Below are positions 15,567 to 25,244 of a DNA stretch of 64,000 bases, piece by piece. The notes below the pieces were generated by a model. It made no database searches, was not told the origin of the DNA, and worked only from the letters and a program-made list of their open reading frames with translations. Origin of the DNA: Sinorhizobium sp. BG8 (GTDB lineage: Bacteria; Pseudomonadota; Alphaproteobacteria; Rhizobiales; Rhizobiaceae). The stretch lies in the NCBI RefSeq assembly GCF_016864555.1, contig NZ_CP044011.1, forward strand, positions 2,685,501-2,749,500, read 5' to 3'. Made by a program: the position numbers and the translations under genes. Every line of letters starts with the position of its first letter. Position 1 is the stretch's first letter.

Positions 15567-15683
15567 TCATCTGGCCTCATGCGGCCTGTTTTCCATAGCC
15601 ATTTTCATTGCGAGCTCGCCGGGAGTGATGTTGCCCAGCGATGAGTGCGGTCTGTTTCTGTTGTAATCCTCCGTACATGCGGT
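15567..15683 (-). pseudogene. IS3-family transposase (OrfB) C-terminal remnant
   Basis: The minus-strand frame ends with EDYNRNRPHSSLGNITPGELA and a TGA at 15567-15569. The DYN.RRPHSSLG.LTP pattern is the diagnostic tail of IS3-group integrase-type transposases. Only about 38 codons remain, with no catalytic DDE region, inverted repeats or target duplication. It probably marks an old insertion or deletion at the right edge of the accessory region. The bases on either side, 15464-15566 and 15684-15800, hold nothing else I can identify. Confidence 0.85.
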
Positions 15684-15800
15684 GTTGACCACAGGGCGAT
15701 GCGGGAAGGCGAGGCTGGGACACGCGATGTTGCGGTGGCGGCGAAGGCCTCACTGCCGCCAACAGAAGGGGATGCACCCTCCCGGAGAAATGAGTGGACT

Positions 15801-16403
15801 CTAGGGCGTGATCTGGAACGGTTGTTCGCTTATCGCAACAGCGCCGCTTGCAGCGTCGCGGAAGCGGTAGCGCAGCACGTATGTCCCCTCCGGGGGAGAA
15901 TCGAGATCGAGCGTCAGGTTGGCGAAGATCTCCTGGTTGCGGAAGCTTCCCTTGAAATTGAACGTGCCGAACGCCTTTTGCTCGGCCAGGATCTCGCCCT
16001 TGTCGCCCAGAAGCTCGAGATCGACCGTAAAAGCGGATTCGATCTTGCCGTCCGCTGTCGGTTTCCAGGTCAGCCCCACTGGCTCGACATAGGACATGAG
16101 CACCTCGCCGGGCCGAAAACTGTTCGATTCGCGAGGCTGGAACATGCCGTAGCCTTCCGGCGGCTTGTCGACGAAGGCCGTCCGGCCGATGCTGAAGGGT
16201 AGGGTGGCGCTGAAGTTGCCATAGGCGTCGCGCATCAGATCGTGGGCGCCCACGGGATCGCCGGCCGCGGCGAGTTCCTCGGCTTTCTTCGCGGCGTCGG
16301 CAAGCGGGCCGGCCGTTGCCACAGGCGGCACGGCGCTCACCGAAAACGCCAGCATGGCGGCGAATGCGGCCTTCGCACGTGATTCGAGCAACAACGAAAA
16401 CAT
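15801..16403 (-). CDS. Conserved exported protein of unknown function
   Basis: A 200-residue protein with a signal peptide (about residues 1-31, ending VPPVATAGP). It is followed by a short helical part and a beta-rich domain with GLTWKPTADGKIESAFTVDLELL and GTYVLRYRFRDAASG. It is presumably periplasmic. The composition and third-position GC fit the chromosome, so this is where core DNA resumes after the element. I do not recognise a functional family. ATG 16403 with AGGAGT about 9 nt upstream. Confidence 0.75.
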   Translation of the reverse strand: MFSLLLESRAKAAFAAMLAFSVSAVPPVATAGPLADAAKKAEELAAAGDPVGAHDLMRDAYGNFSATLPFSIGRTAFVDKPPEGYGMFQPRESNSFRPGEVLMSYVEPVGLTWKPTADGKIESAFTVDLELLGDKGEILAEQKAFGTFNFKGSFRNQEIFANLTLDLDSPPEGTYVLRYRFRDAASGAVAISEQPFQITP

Positions 16404-16493
16404 GACTGACTCCTCCGAGCGATGGGCGGAGGATGCGAAGAACCGCGCGGACAGTCAAGAATGCGCGGCCGCACTGCGGCATCTGTCCCCCGG

Positions 16494-17948
16494 TCAGCTA
16501 CGCCAGAAGAGGGGCGTGAGCACCACGAGCACCGTCAGCACCTCGAGACGACCGAGAAGCATGAGGACGGAAAGAATGTAGAGGGCGGGATCCGAGAGCG
16601 TGGAGAAGTTGCCGGCCGGCCCGACGATTGGCCCGACACCCGGGCCGGTGTTCGAAAGCGCAGTGATCGATGCGGATATCGAGGTCATCACGTCGATGCC
16701 GAGAGCCCCGAGCGCCAGGCTCCCGAGCACCCAGAGCAGCAGATAGGTGCACACGAACATGAAGACGGTGCGCTGCGTGTCCGCATCGACGGTCAAGCCT
16801 CCGTAGCGGACGGTCTGGATGGCGTTCGGATAGATCAGCTTGTGAAGGCCGGCGCGGATCGAATTGAAAATAATGATGAAACGATACGCCTTTATGCCGC
16901 CTGCAGTCGAGCCCGAGCAACCACCCAGAAAGGTCGCGAAGAACGCGAGGACGACGACGAAGGGTCCCCAGAGCGTATAGTCCTCGCTTGCGACACCCGT
17001 GGTCGACATGATCGACGCCATCGTGAAGAAGGAGTGTGCGAGCGCGTCGTCGAAATCCACGCCGTTGACCAGCCGGTGATAGACCGCCGTCGCGACTGAA
17101 AAGGCCGTGAGATAACCGAGAAAGACGGCAATCTGGGGGTCGCGAAGCGCGTCCAGCCTTCCGCGGACGATGAAGACGATCAGGATGGAGAACGGCAGGC
17201 TGCACAGCGTCATGAAGAAGGTGCCTGCCCAAAGGATCGGAATGCTCTTGAAATAGCCGAAGGATGCGTCGTGGGTCGAAAAACCGCCGGTTGCGACCGT
17301 CGACATGGCATGGTTGATCGCGTCGAACCGGCTCATCCCGAGGAGATCGTAGGCAATGGCGCAAATGACCGTGATGAGCACGTAGACCAGCAGGAAGGCG
17401 CGCGTGAAGCTTGCGATGCGCGCGAAGGGCTTGTCGCCGGTGTCCGATGACTCCATCTTGAAGAAGGACATGCCGCCGACGCGAAGGTAGGGCATGACGA
17501 AAAGCCCGAGCGCGACGATGCCGATACCGCCGAGCCAGTGGAGCAGTGAACGCCACATCAGGATGCCGGGCGGCGCATGGTCTAGCCCCACGATGACGGT
17601 CGATCCCGTCGTGGTGATGGCCGAGACCGATTCGAACATGGCCTTGGCGAAATCCATCTTCATCGACGAGAGCATGAAGGGAACGGCGCCGACGAGGGAA
17701 AAGACAATCCACAGAAGGTTGACGAGCAGAAACCCCATCTTTTTGTTGAAGGGCGGGGGACCGGCGCGGGTCGCGGCCGCCGTCGCCAGCGAAAAGCCCC
17801 CGACGACGAAGGCCGAGATGACGAAAACGCGCCAGTCGGGATGACCGTAGTAGAGGTCGACCAACGCCGGGATGAGCATCGCCATCGAAAGGTAGAGACC
17901 ACAGATCGCGGATATGTTGATGGCGGACCGGTATGTAGCTGCGTTCAA
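16494..17948 (-). CDS. trkH: TrkH-family potassium uptake protein
   Basis: A 484-residue inner-membrane subunit of the Trk K+ uptake system. The four selectivity-filter loops are visible: AITTTGSTV, STVATGGFST, IMSTTGVAS and SNTGPGVG. CSGSTAGGIK is also present, and there are about ten membrane segments. It needs a TrkA/KtrA-type partner, which is not in this window. I chose TTG 17948 because homologues begin near this point (LNAATYRSAINISAICGLYLSM). An ATG at 18032 would add 28 uncharacteristic residues. It is divergent from ilvA. Confidence 0.92.
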   Translation of the reverse strand: MNAATYRSAINISAICGLYLSMAMLIPALVDLYYGHPDWRVFVISAFVVGGFSLATAAATRAGPPPFNKKMGFLLVNLLWIVFSLVGAVPFMLSSMKMDFAKAMFESVSAITTTGSTVIVGLDHAPPGILMWRSLLHWLGGIGIVALGLFVMPYLRVGGMSFFKMESSDTGDKPFARIASFTRAFLLVYVLITVICAIAYDLLGMSRFDAINHAMSTVATGGFSTHDASFGYFKSIPILWAGTFFMTLCSLPFSILIVFIVRGRLDALRDPQIAVFLGYLTAFSVATAVYHRLVNGVDFDDALAHSFFTMASIMSTTGVASEDYTLWGPFVVVLAFFATFLGGCSGSTAGGIKAYRFIIIFNSIRAGLHKLIYPNAIQTVRYGGLTVDADTQRTVFMFVCTYLLLWVLGSLALGALGIDVMTSISASITALSNTGPGVGPIVGPAGNFSTLSDPALYILSVLMLLGRLEVLTVLVVLTPLFWRS

Positions 17949-18149
17949 CGGGGCACTATCCTGATGTTGCTGTCGGAATCTCGGTCCCGGCCCAGCGATG
18001 CGGCGGGTGGTATCGGTCGGCGCAATATGCAATAGCGGGTGACGGTTTCAAACTCAATGGACGCGGTTTCCCGCCCGTGCGGGCTCCGGGACGAAACGGG
18101 AGTTTCGGCCTGGCGAACGCGGACCGAACATCTGACCAAGGACGTGCCG

Positions 18150-19400
18150 ATGCTGAAGCAGGAAGTCGATAGCGCCGCCGAGACCATGCGCGGGCTGTTT
18201 CCCGAAACGCCGTTGCAACTGAACGAGCACCTCAGTGCGCGCTATGGCGCCGAGATTTACCTCAAGCGCGAGGACCTTTCTCCCGTCCGTTCCTACAAGA
18301 TTCGCGGCGCTTTCAACTTCTTCCGCAAGATCGTCTCTGAAGATGGAACCCAGAAGACCTTCGTATGCGCCTCGGCCGGCAACCACGCGCAGGGATTCGC
18401 CTTTGTATGCCGGCATTTCGGTGTCCAGGGTGTGGTGTACATGCCGGTGACGACGCCGCAGCAGAAGATCCAGAAGACCCGGACCTTCGGGGGCGAGTTC
18501 GTGACGATCAGGCTGGTCGGCGACTTCTTCGACCAATGCTACCAGGCCGCTCGAGACCATGCCGAAACGACGGGAGCGATCATGGTCCCGCCCTTCGACG
18601 ATGCCGACATCATCGAGGGGCAGGCGACTGTCGCTGCCGAGATCGTTGCCCAGCTCGGGGAGGGCAATGCGCCCGATCTCGTCGTGCTTCCCGTCGGCGG
18701 CGGCGGGCTTGCGACCGGCGTGACCGGTTATCTGCAAGGCATCGTTCCGGACGACGGATTCCTGTTCTGTGAGCCCCAGGGGGCTGCAAGCCTCAAGGCC
18801 AGCATGACCGAGGGCAGGGTGGTCACGCTCGACCAGGTCGACAACTTCGTCGACGGCGCGGCCGTCGGGCGGATTGGCGACCTCAATTTCGCGGCTCTCA
18901 GCCGCTTTCCGGCGGACCAGGTGATGCTGCTTTCGGAGAACGCCATCTGCGTCACCATCATCGACATGCTAAATGTCGAAGGCGTGGTGCTGGAGCCGGC
19001 GGGTGCCCTGTCGCTGACGGCGCTGGAAGCACTCGGACGCGGCGGGCTCGAGGGCAAGAAAGTGGTGGCGGTCGTCTCCGGCGGCAATTTCGATTTCGAG
19101 CGGCTACCCGACGTCAAGGAGCGCGCGATGCGCCATTCGGGGCTGAAGAAGTACTTCATCCTGCGTCTTGCCCAGCGGCCGGGCGCGCTTCGCGATTTCC
19201 TCAACCTACTCGGTCCCGAAGACGACATCGCCCGCTTCGAATATCTGAAGAAGTCGGCGCGCAACTTCGGTTCGATCCTGATCGGCATCGAGACCAAGGC
19301 GCCCGAGAACTTCATCACCCTCAAGGCGGCCTTCGACCATGCCGGCCTTCGCTATCAGGACATCACCGAAAACGAAGTTCTCGCGAGCCTGATCATTTGA
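18150..19400 (+). CDS. ilvA: Threonine ammonia-lyase (threonine dehydratase)
   Basis: A 416-residue PLP enzyme that deaminates threonine to 2-oxobutanoate, the first step of isoleucine synthesis. The PLP lysine is in SPVRSYKIRGAFNF. The glycine-rich phosphate loop is VLPVGGGGLATG, and SAGNHAQGFA is also diagnostic. The C-terminal 80 residues (KYFILRLAQRPGALRDFLN...) form a single ACT-like regulatory domain, suggesting isoleucine feedback. ATG 18150 (MLKQEVDSA) has AAGGA 7 nt upstream; an earlier GTG lacks one. Confidence 0.93.
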   Translation: MLKQEVDSAAETMRGLFPETPLQLNEHLSARYGAEIYLKREDLSPVRSYKIRGAFNFFRKIVSEDGTQKTFVCASAGNHAQGFAFVCRHFGVQGVVYMPVTTPQQKIQKTRTFGGEFVTIRLVGDFFDQCYQAARDHAETTGAIMVPPFDDADIIEGQATVAAEIVAQLGEGNAPDLVVLPVGGGGLATGVTGYLQGIVPDDGFLFCEPQGAASLKASMTEGRVVTLDQVDNFVDGAAVGRIGDLNFAALSRFPADQVMLLSENAICVTIIDMLNVEGVVLEPAGALSLTALEALGRGGLEGKKVVAVVSGGNFDFERLPDVKERAMRHSGLKKYFILRLAQRPGALRDFLNLLGPEDDIARFEYLKKSARNFGSILIGIETKAPENFITLKAAFDHAGLRYQDITENEVLASLII

Positions 19401-19480
19401 TCGGGCGTCGTCGGACAATGTGATCGTTCGGCATGGGCGGAAGACGTTGACAGCGGCGCCGCCTGTGCTACCTCTCCCCC

Positions 19481-19795
19481 ATGGCATCTTTTCTTTCGAG
19501 ACTTTTCGGTTCCAAGAGCAGCTCCGGCGCTTCCGCGCCCGCGGACGAAGAAACCGAATCCTACAACGAACTCGTGATCGTCGCGGCTCCCATGCGGGAG
19601 GGCGCCCAGTATCGCCTGGCCGGCCGGATCGAGAAGCGCGATGGCGAGGCCGTGCTCGTGCGCGGATTCATTCGTGCTGACCTCTTCTCGAGCCGAGACG
19701 ACACCGTTGCCGCGACGTTCCGCAAGGGCCGGCAGATCATAGACCAGCACGGTGTCGCCCTGTTTGCCGACGGCACCCCCTCGCGCCACGTCTGA
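19481..19795 (+). CDS. HlyU-family protein
   Basis: A 104-residue protein matching the small HlyU family (ESYNELVIVAAPMREGAQYRLAGRIEK ... DLFSSRDDT). The Vibrio founder is named for haemolysin activation, but rhizobial members lack the ArsR-type helix-turn-helix and have no proven function. The N-terminus is Ser/Ala-rich (FLSRLFGSKSSSGASAPA). It starts 80 bp after ilvA in the same direction. A CCGCCGG/CCGGCGG hairpin lies 37 bp downstream and may end transcription. Confidence 0.82.
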   Translation: MASFLSRLFGSKSSSGASAPADEETESYNELVIVAAPMREGAQYRLAGRIEKRDGEAVLVRGFIRADLFSSRDDTVAATFRKGRQIIDQHGVALFADGTPSRHV

Positions 19796-20097
19796 GGACG
19801 GTATTCTCGCACTCTCTTTCTCAATGCGACCCGCCGGGCCAACCGGCGGTGCCGAATGACGTGCGCTCGACGCGACGGCTCATCGACAGCTTGAGTTGTG
19901 CTGATAAACGTCGACTTCGATCCAGGCCTCACCGAAAGTGGTGAAGTTTGAGGCAGGAGTGCTGGAAAATTGAGCATATGATCGAGAATTATTCAATAAT
20001 ATTAGTATATTAGGCGCTGTTTCTCGCCTTTTCAGGCAAGATAAATTTAAGGTGTTTTCACTAATGTCGGCCCCATCCTGGGGTTGGGTGACTCGGC
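19796..20097. other. AT-rich promoter region before amt fusion gene
   Basis: No gene. After the hairpin at about 19832-19850, the 80 bp around 19965-20050 are markedly AT-rich (many AATAAT/TATTA blocks). They probably hold the promoter of the downstream Amt-GGDEF-EAL gene. I could not identify a clear sigma-54 GG-N10-GC element here. Confidence 0.4.
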
Positions 20098-23000
20098 GTG
20101 AGTGCTATCATAAGTCGTTTGTTTCGGCAGGGGCGGAGTCTGCGCTTCGTGTTTGGCTGTGCCGGGGCGGCAATGGCCGCGCCCGCTGTCGCGGCCGAGA
20201 CGACGCTCGATGAGATCAAGGTCAACCTCGATCTGACCTGGATGCTGCTTTGCGCCGGGCTCGTCATGATGATGCAGGTCGGGTTCCTGTTGCTCGAGGC
20301 CGGAATGGTCCGCTCGAAGAACTCGATCAATGTCGCGCAGAAGAACCTCCTGGACTTTGTCTTCGGTGTCGTCGCGTTTGCGGCCGTTGGCTTCATGCTT
20401 GCCTTCGGTGCGTCGTCGTGGCTGCCGTTCGGCTTGAACGGTGATTTCCTCTTCCTGCACAATCTCACCTCCTGGGAACAGGGGTTCTTCGTCTTTCAGG
20501 TCATGTTCTGCGGAACCGCGGCGACCATCGTCTCCGGTGCGGTCGCCGAGCGCATGCGCCTGTCCGCCTATGTTTGGGGTTCCGTCGTGCTCTCGGCGGT
20601 CATCTATCCGGTTTTCGTGCACTGGGCCTGGGGCGGCGCGCTCGCGCCGAACGGCGGTGCGTTTCTCGCAAATCTCGGTTTCGTCGATTTCGCAGGTTCC
20701 ACCGTGGTTCACTCGACGGGCGCGTGGGTGTCGCTCGCAGCGTGCCTCGTCATCGGCCCACGCCTCGGCCGCTTCGACGAAAACGGCCGCCCGGTGCGCA
20801 TGTCCGGACACAGTCCCGTTCTGGCCACGACGGGCGCGCTGCTGCTCTTCATCGGCTGGATCGGCTTCAACGGCGGCTCGACGACGGCGGCACGGGCCGA
20901 CATCGCGACCATCATCATGAACACGGTGCTGGCCGGCGGCGCGGGAGCGACGGTCGGCTACTTCTTCGGCTGGTATCAGGACGGGGTATACCTGCCGGAA
21001 AAGGCCAATTGCGGAATGCTCGGCGGGCTGGTCGCGGTGACTGCCGGTTGTCAGGTGCTGGAGCCGATGGGGGCTCTCGTGATCGGTGCGATCGGCAGCG
21101 TAGTTGCCACGCAGTCGAACATTCTTCTCGAGCGGCGCTTCAAGATCGATGATGCCGTCGGTGCGATCGGCGTTCATGGTGGTGCCGGGATCGTCGGCAC
21201 GATCGGACTGGCCCTGCTCGCCCCGACGGAGCACCTGCCGCTCGGAGGTCGCCTTTCGCAGCTGTATATCCAGCTCTTCGGCTCCATTCTCAATTTCTAC
21301 TGGGCGTTCTGCGCGGGCTACGCGTTCTTCTGGCTGCTCAACCGGTTCATGCCGATCCGCGTCGACAGGAAGGCCGAGGAGATCGGCCTTAACGAGGCGG
21401 AGCACGCAACCAGGCTCGGGGTCGGCCATGTCGAGGATGCGCTCGACAAGCTGGTGCGCGGCAATGCCGATCTTTCGATGCGCCTGACCGTCGACAGCGG
21501 CGACGAGGCGGAGAAGCTGACGCGCCTCTTCAATGCCCTGATGGACAACATCCAGAGCGAGGAGGCGGCAAGGGGCGCGCAGGCGGAACGGATAAGGGAG
21601 GCGGAGGAGGCCGAGCGGGTCTCGGCGATCGCCAACGCCACCTTCGAGGCGATCCTCATGCATCGCGACGGCGTGATCATCGACGGCAACGAACAGCTCG
21701 CTACGCTCTATGGCGCGCCCCTGTCCGAGATCATCGGCCGCCCGATCCGCTCCTTCGTGCCTGCGGAATATCAGGAACTCGTCGATATGCTCAGGGACAG
21801 CGGCGAGCATGTCAGCCGTGAGTTGGAACTCTTCGATGCTCAGGGCAACCGGATTCCCGTCGAAGCGCGAGGCCGCAAGATCGCCCTTGGCGGCGAAGAG
21901 GTCTACATCAGCTGCATCGTCGATCTCAGGGAGCGAAAGAAGGCGGAACAGAAGATCCTGCATCTTGCCCAGCACGATACGCTGACGGGGCTTGCCAATC
22001 GTGCCCTGTTCAACGAACGGCTCGTGCGCGCGGCGGAGCGGGCGCTTGCCGGCGGTGGCATCGCCGTCATCCTGATCGATCTCGACCGGTTCAAGGACAT
22101 CAACGACATCCATGGGCATCCCGCCGGCGACGCCGTCATCCGCGAGGCTGCCGCTCGCCTGCGGCAGTTCGTGCGCGAGGGCGATACGGTGGCGCGTCTC
22201 GGCGGCGATGAGTTTGCCATTGTCCTGCAGCGCGTGGAGTTCCAGGCGCAGGCGACCGACATCGGCATTCGCATCGTCGAGGACATGGCGCGGCCGATCG
22301 ACGTCGGCGGCGGCCAGATGGTACACATCGGCGCCAGCGTCGGCTGCGCTCTCGGCCCCCAGCATGGAGAGACCGCCGAAGCGCTGATCGCGCGCGCAGA
22401 CATAGCGCTCTACCATTCCAAGAATGCTGGGCGGAACACGTTCACGCTGTTCATGCCCGGCATGAATGCGGTGCTCGAGAAGAGACGTGAGCTGGAAACG
22501 GCGCTGGATCGCGCCATCCTCAGGCAGGAATTCGAACTCTATCTCCAGCCGCGCGTCGACGTCTCTACCGCGATGATCTCCGGCTACGAGGCGCTGGTGC
22601 GGTGGAACAATCCGGAACGCGGCCTCATCGGTCCCAACGACTTCATCCCGGTTGCGGAAGCCTCCGGCAAGATCGTGCAGATCGGCGAATGGGTGCTGCG
22701 CGAAGCATGCCTCATCGCCGCTTCGTCCATCGAGGGACGCAGGATCAGCGTCAACGTCAGCCCGATGCAGTTCCGGCAGCTCAATTTTCTTCGGATCGTC
22801 GCCGACGTGATCGCCGAAACCGGCATCTCGCCGGAGCGCCTTGAACTCGAAATCACCGAGAGCACGCTGATCGACGACGACCGGCGCGCCCTGTTCATCC
22901 TGAAGGAGTTGAAGAAAATCGGCGTGGCGATCGCGCTCGACGATTTTGGAACCGGCTATTCGTCGCTGAGTTACCTCAGCCGCTTTCCTTTCGACACCAT

Positions 23001-23358
23001 CAAGATCGACCGCAGCTTCGTCAACGGTCTCGAGACGAACGACAATGCGGCCGCCATCGTGCGCAGTATCATCGATCTGGGAACCGGTCTCGGGATGAAG
23101 GTCGTCGCCGAGGGTATAGAGACCCCAGAGACCGCCATCTCCCTGGTGCGTGCCGGATGCGACGAGCTTCAGGGCTACCTGCTCGGCAAGCCGGTGCCGG
23201 CAGGCGAGCGGCTGGCCGAAATCGACCGGAATACCTCCGACATGCTTGTTGCCGCGAGATCGACGACACCGGTCGCGCTCGATGAATTGCGTGCTTCATT
23301 GGAGCAGAGCGCCTCTTTCGGGAAAATTCCCTCGGATTCCCGGAGACAGACTGCTTGA
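20098..23358 (+). CDS. Ammonium transporter fused to PAS-GGDEF-EAL c-di-GMP module
   Basis: A 1086-residue inner-membrane fusion. After a signal-peptide-like start (1-33) comes a full Amt domain, about 34-425, with both pore histidines in place (STVVHSTGAW and GAIGVHGGAG). A HAMP-like/coiled segment (430-500) and a PAS domain (510-620) follow. The GGDEF domain (ARLGGDEFAIVL, about 630-790) and the EAL domain (SGYEALVRW, about 805-1050, with LDDFGTGYSS) carry intact signature motifs. It could couple ammonium transport or sensing to c-di-GMP synthesis or breakdown. The start is GTG 20098; its ribosome site is weak. Its stop is 157 bp before another GGDEF gene. Confidence 0.93.
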   Translation: MSAIISRLFRQGRSLRFVFGCAGAAMAAPAVAAETTLDEIKVNLDLTWMLLCAGLVMMMQVGFLLLEAGMVRSKNSINVAQKNLLDFVFGVVAFAAVGFMLAFGASSWLPFGLNGDFLFLHNLTSWEQGFFVFQVMFCGTAATIVSGAVAERMRLSAYVWGSVVLSAVIYPVFVHWAWGGALAPNGGAFLANLGFVDFAGSTVVHSTGAWVSLAACLVIGPRLGRFDENGRPVRMSGHSPVLATTGALLLFIGWIGFNGGSTTAARADIATIIMNTVLAGGAGATVGYFFGWYQDGVYLPEKANCGMLGGLVAVTAGCQVLEPMGALVIGAIGSVVATQSNILLERRFKIDDAVGAIGVHGGAGIVGTIGLALLAPTEHLPLGGRLSQLYIQLFGSILNFYWAFCAGYAFFWLLNRFMPIRVDRKAEEIGLNEAEHATRLGVGHVEDALDKLVRGNADLSMRLTVDSGDEAEKLTRLFNALMDNIQSEEAARGAQAERIREAEEAERVSAIANATFEAILMHRDGVIIDGNEQLATLYGAPLSEIIGRPIRSFVPAEYQELVDMLRDSGEHVSRELELFDAQGNRIPVEARGRKIALGGEEVYISCIVDLRERKKAEQKILHLAQHDTLTGLANRALFNERLVRAAERALAGGGIAVILIDLDRFKDINDIHGHPAGDAVIREAAARLRQFVREGDTVARLGGDEFAIVLQRVEFQAQATDIGIRIVEDMARPIDVGGGQMVHIGASVGCALGPQHGETAEALIARADIALYHSKNAGRNTFTLFMPGMNAVLEKRRELETALDRAILRQEFELYLQPRVDVSTAMISGYEALVRWNNPERGLIGPNDFIPVAEASGKIVQIGEWVLREACLIAASSIEGRRISVNVSPMQFRQLNFLRIVADVIAETGISPERLELEITESTLIDDDRRALFILKELKKIGVAIALDDFGTGYSSLSYLSRFPFDTIKIDRSFVNGLETNDNAAAIVRSIIDLGTGLGMKVVAEGIETPETAISLVRAGCDELQGYLLGKPVPAGERLAEIDRNTSDMLVAARSTTPVALDELRASLEQSASFGKIPSDSRRQTA

Positions 23359-23515
23359 TACCGCAACAACGGAAGGCCATCCTGCACGCGAAAACGATTC
23401 CGGGCTGGCCGAGTGATTCGATCCTGGCATTCTCCATCCGAAATCGACAGTCTCCGGCAGAACGGTTCTATTTGAACGTCCGCCGATCCAACGTGCGGCA
23501 GTTTCCGGACAGGCC

Positions 23516-24763
23516 ATGAATTCTATGAACCTGCTTCTGCTTTTCATCGAGGCCGTCTTCTACTTCGGCTTCATGATCGGACTGCTGCATATGAGGCATC
23601 GCGTTGGGATCGGCGTGTTCGTCACGGCGCTCGGCGTGATGCACTTCCTCGAGACCTATCTTGCCGCCGTCTTCTACATACAGGTGCCCTTCGGCGTGAT
23701 TTCGCCGGGGTCGTCCGTGCTCTTTTCCGGCAAGCTGATGATGATCCTCCTCCTCTATGTGAAGGAGGATGCGGGGGTCGTCCGGGCGCCGATCTACGGT
23801 CTTCTTGCTGGAAACCTGCTGACGGTCGGCCTCGGCTTCATCCTGAGGTTCCACGAGACCGTCGGCGTTGTACCGGGTCGGGTGCCGGATCTCGCTTTCA
23901 TGGACGAGATGGGATGGCTGATGCTGTGGGGCACGACCCTCCTTTATCTCGACTCGCTGGCGATCATCCTGCTTTACGAGCGGCTGGGCGCGATTTTCAG
24001 GTACCAGATCACCGCTCGCATCCTGCTTTCCAGCATGGTCGTCCTGACCTTCGACCAGGTGGGTTTCTTTTCGGCATTGCACTTCATCAACGGCGTGCCG
24101 CTTTCCGTCTTCTGGGGCGGATGGATGGCGAAGATGCTTGCCGCAGTGGTGTATTCCGTCCTTGCCGGCTTCTATCTGCGTTACTCTAGCCTGACGGCCG
24201 CTTCCGCTTCGACGCGGCCGCTCAGCGACATCTTCCAGGAGCTTACGTTTCGCGAGCGCTACGAAGATCTGCTGGACCGCTCCGGCCGTGACGCCCTGAC
24301 CGGGGTCTACGATCGCAGCCGCCTCGAATTCGAGGGGCCGAAGCTCTTGCAGTCCCAGGTGGATGCAGGAACGGTCCTCAGTCTTCTGATCATCGATGCC
24401 GATCACTTCAAGGACGTGAACGATGTCTTCGGGCATCTCGCTGGGGACGACGTGCTGAAGGGCACGGTTGCGTGCATCGGCAGGAACATTCGTGCCGGCG
24501 ATCGGGTGTACCGGTTCGGCGGCGAGGAGTTCGTGGTGCTGTGCGCCGGGCTTGCGAGGCCGGAAGCCGCGGACCGGGCAGAAACGATCCGCAGGGCAAT
24601 CGGCAAGACTGTGCTGAGGCCGGACGGAAAGGCGATGACCGTCAGCATCGGTGTCGCCTGCAGCGACGCGGACGGTGGAACGCTGAATGCTCTTCTCTCT
24701 GCGGCCGATGCGCGGCTCTACCAGGCCAAGCGCGATGGCCGCGATCGGGTGGTCAGCGCCTGA
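23516..24763 (+). CDS. Membrane-anchored diguanylate cyclase
   Basis: A 415-residue protein. The first 235 residues hold about seven transmembrane segments (LLLLFIEAVFYFGFMIGLL, VMHFLETYLAAVFYIQ and others), resembling a Vut/YhhQ-like sensor module. A short linker leads to a GGDEF domain (about 260-415) with substrate-binding IDADHFKDVND and catalytic RFGGEEFVVL (GGEEF). It should synthesise c-di-GMP in response to a membrane signal. No RxxD inhibitory site is obvious. The two ATGs at 23516 and 23525 are both possible starts. It follows the Amt-GGDEF-EAL gene and may be part of the same circuit. Confidence 0.92.
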   Translation: MNSMNLLLLFIEAVFYFGFMIGLLHMRHRVGIGVFVTALGVMHFLETYLAAVFYIQVPFGVISPGSSVLFSGKLMMILLLYVKEDAGVVRAPIYGLLAGNLLTVGLGFILRFHETVGVVPGRVPDLAFMDEMGWLMLWGTTLLYLDSLAIILLYERLGAIFRYQITARILLSSMVVLTFDQVGFFSALHFINGVPLSVFWGGWMAKMLAAVVYSVLAGFYLRYSSLTAASASTRPLSDIFQELTFRERYEDLLDRSGRDALTGVYDRSRLEFEGPKLLQSQVDAGTVLSLLIIDADHFKDVNDVFGHLAGDDVLKGTVACIGRNIRAGDRVYRFGGEEFVVLCAGLARPEAADRAETIRRAIGKTVLRPDGKAMTVSIGVACSDADGGTLNALLSAADARLYQAKRDGRDRVVSA

Positions 24764-24772
24764 GCGCTGCCC

Positions 24773-25234
24773 TCACATGCCGACATTAGGACGGTCGATG
24801 ATCTCTCTGAGCGCAAAGCTGGAGTTGATCTTGACGACATGCGGCAAGGCGGAGAGCCAATCGCGATGGATCCGCTCGTAGTCCTCGAGGTCTTTCGCCG
24901 CCACGCGCAGGATGTAGTCATATTCCCCCGACATCAGGTAGCACACGAGCACATTTGGGCAGAGTTTGACCGCGGCCTCGAACTCGGACAGCGTCTTTGC
25001 GAACTGACCTGACAGCGAGATGTGGACGATCACCATCATCTTGTAGTCGAGCGCCTTGTGGGAAAGCCGCGCGTGATAGCCGCTGACGACCCCGGACTTC
25101 TCCAGGATGTCGACACGCCTCGAGCAGGCGGAGGCAGAGAGGCCGACCCGCTCCGCGAGGTCCGAATTGGTGATCCTGGCATTTTGCTGGAGGGCCGCCA
25201 ATATCGCAGCATCGATGCTATCAAGGGTACTCAA
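24773..25234 (-). CDS. Lrp/AsnC-family regulator of alanine dehydrogenase
   Basis: A 153-residue Lrp-type regulator. The N-terminal helix-turn-helix is RITNSDLAERVGLSASACSRRV; the C-terminal RAM/ligand domain follows (CYLMSGEYDYILRVAAKD). It is divergent from alanine dehydrogenase, the usual arrangement for an AldR-like activator that responds to alanine. It begins at a TTG (25234) with AGGAAT upstream. A perfect inverted repeat in the shared intergenic region is the likely operator. Confidence 0.9.
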   Translation of the reverse strand: MSTLDSIDAAILAALQQNARITNSDLAERVGLSASACSRRVDILEKSGVVSGYHARLSHKALDYKMMVIVHISLSGQFAKTLSEFEAAVKLCPNVLVCYLMSGEYDYILRVAAKDLEDYERIHRDWLSALPHVVKINSSFALREIIDRPNVGM

Positions 25235-25244
25235 TCGGGATTCC

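Noticed and set aside
15577-16482. 301-codon minus-strand frame across the IS3 tail and exported protein
   Set aside because: It is out of frame with both the DYNRNRPHSSLG transposase tail and the signal-peptide protein.
20047-22416. 789-codon minus-strand frame opposite the amt fusion gene
   Set aside because: Composition is Arg/Asp/His-rich nonsense, typical of the antisense of a high-GC gene; the plus-strand frame has Amt, PAS and GGDEF motifs.
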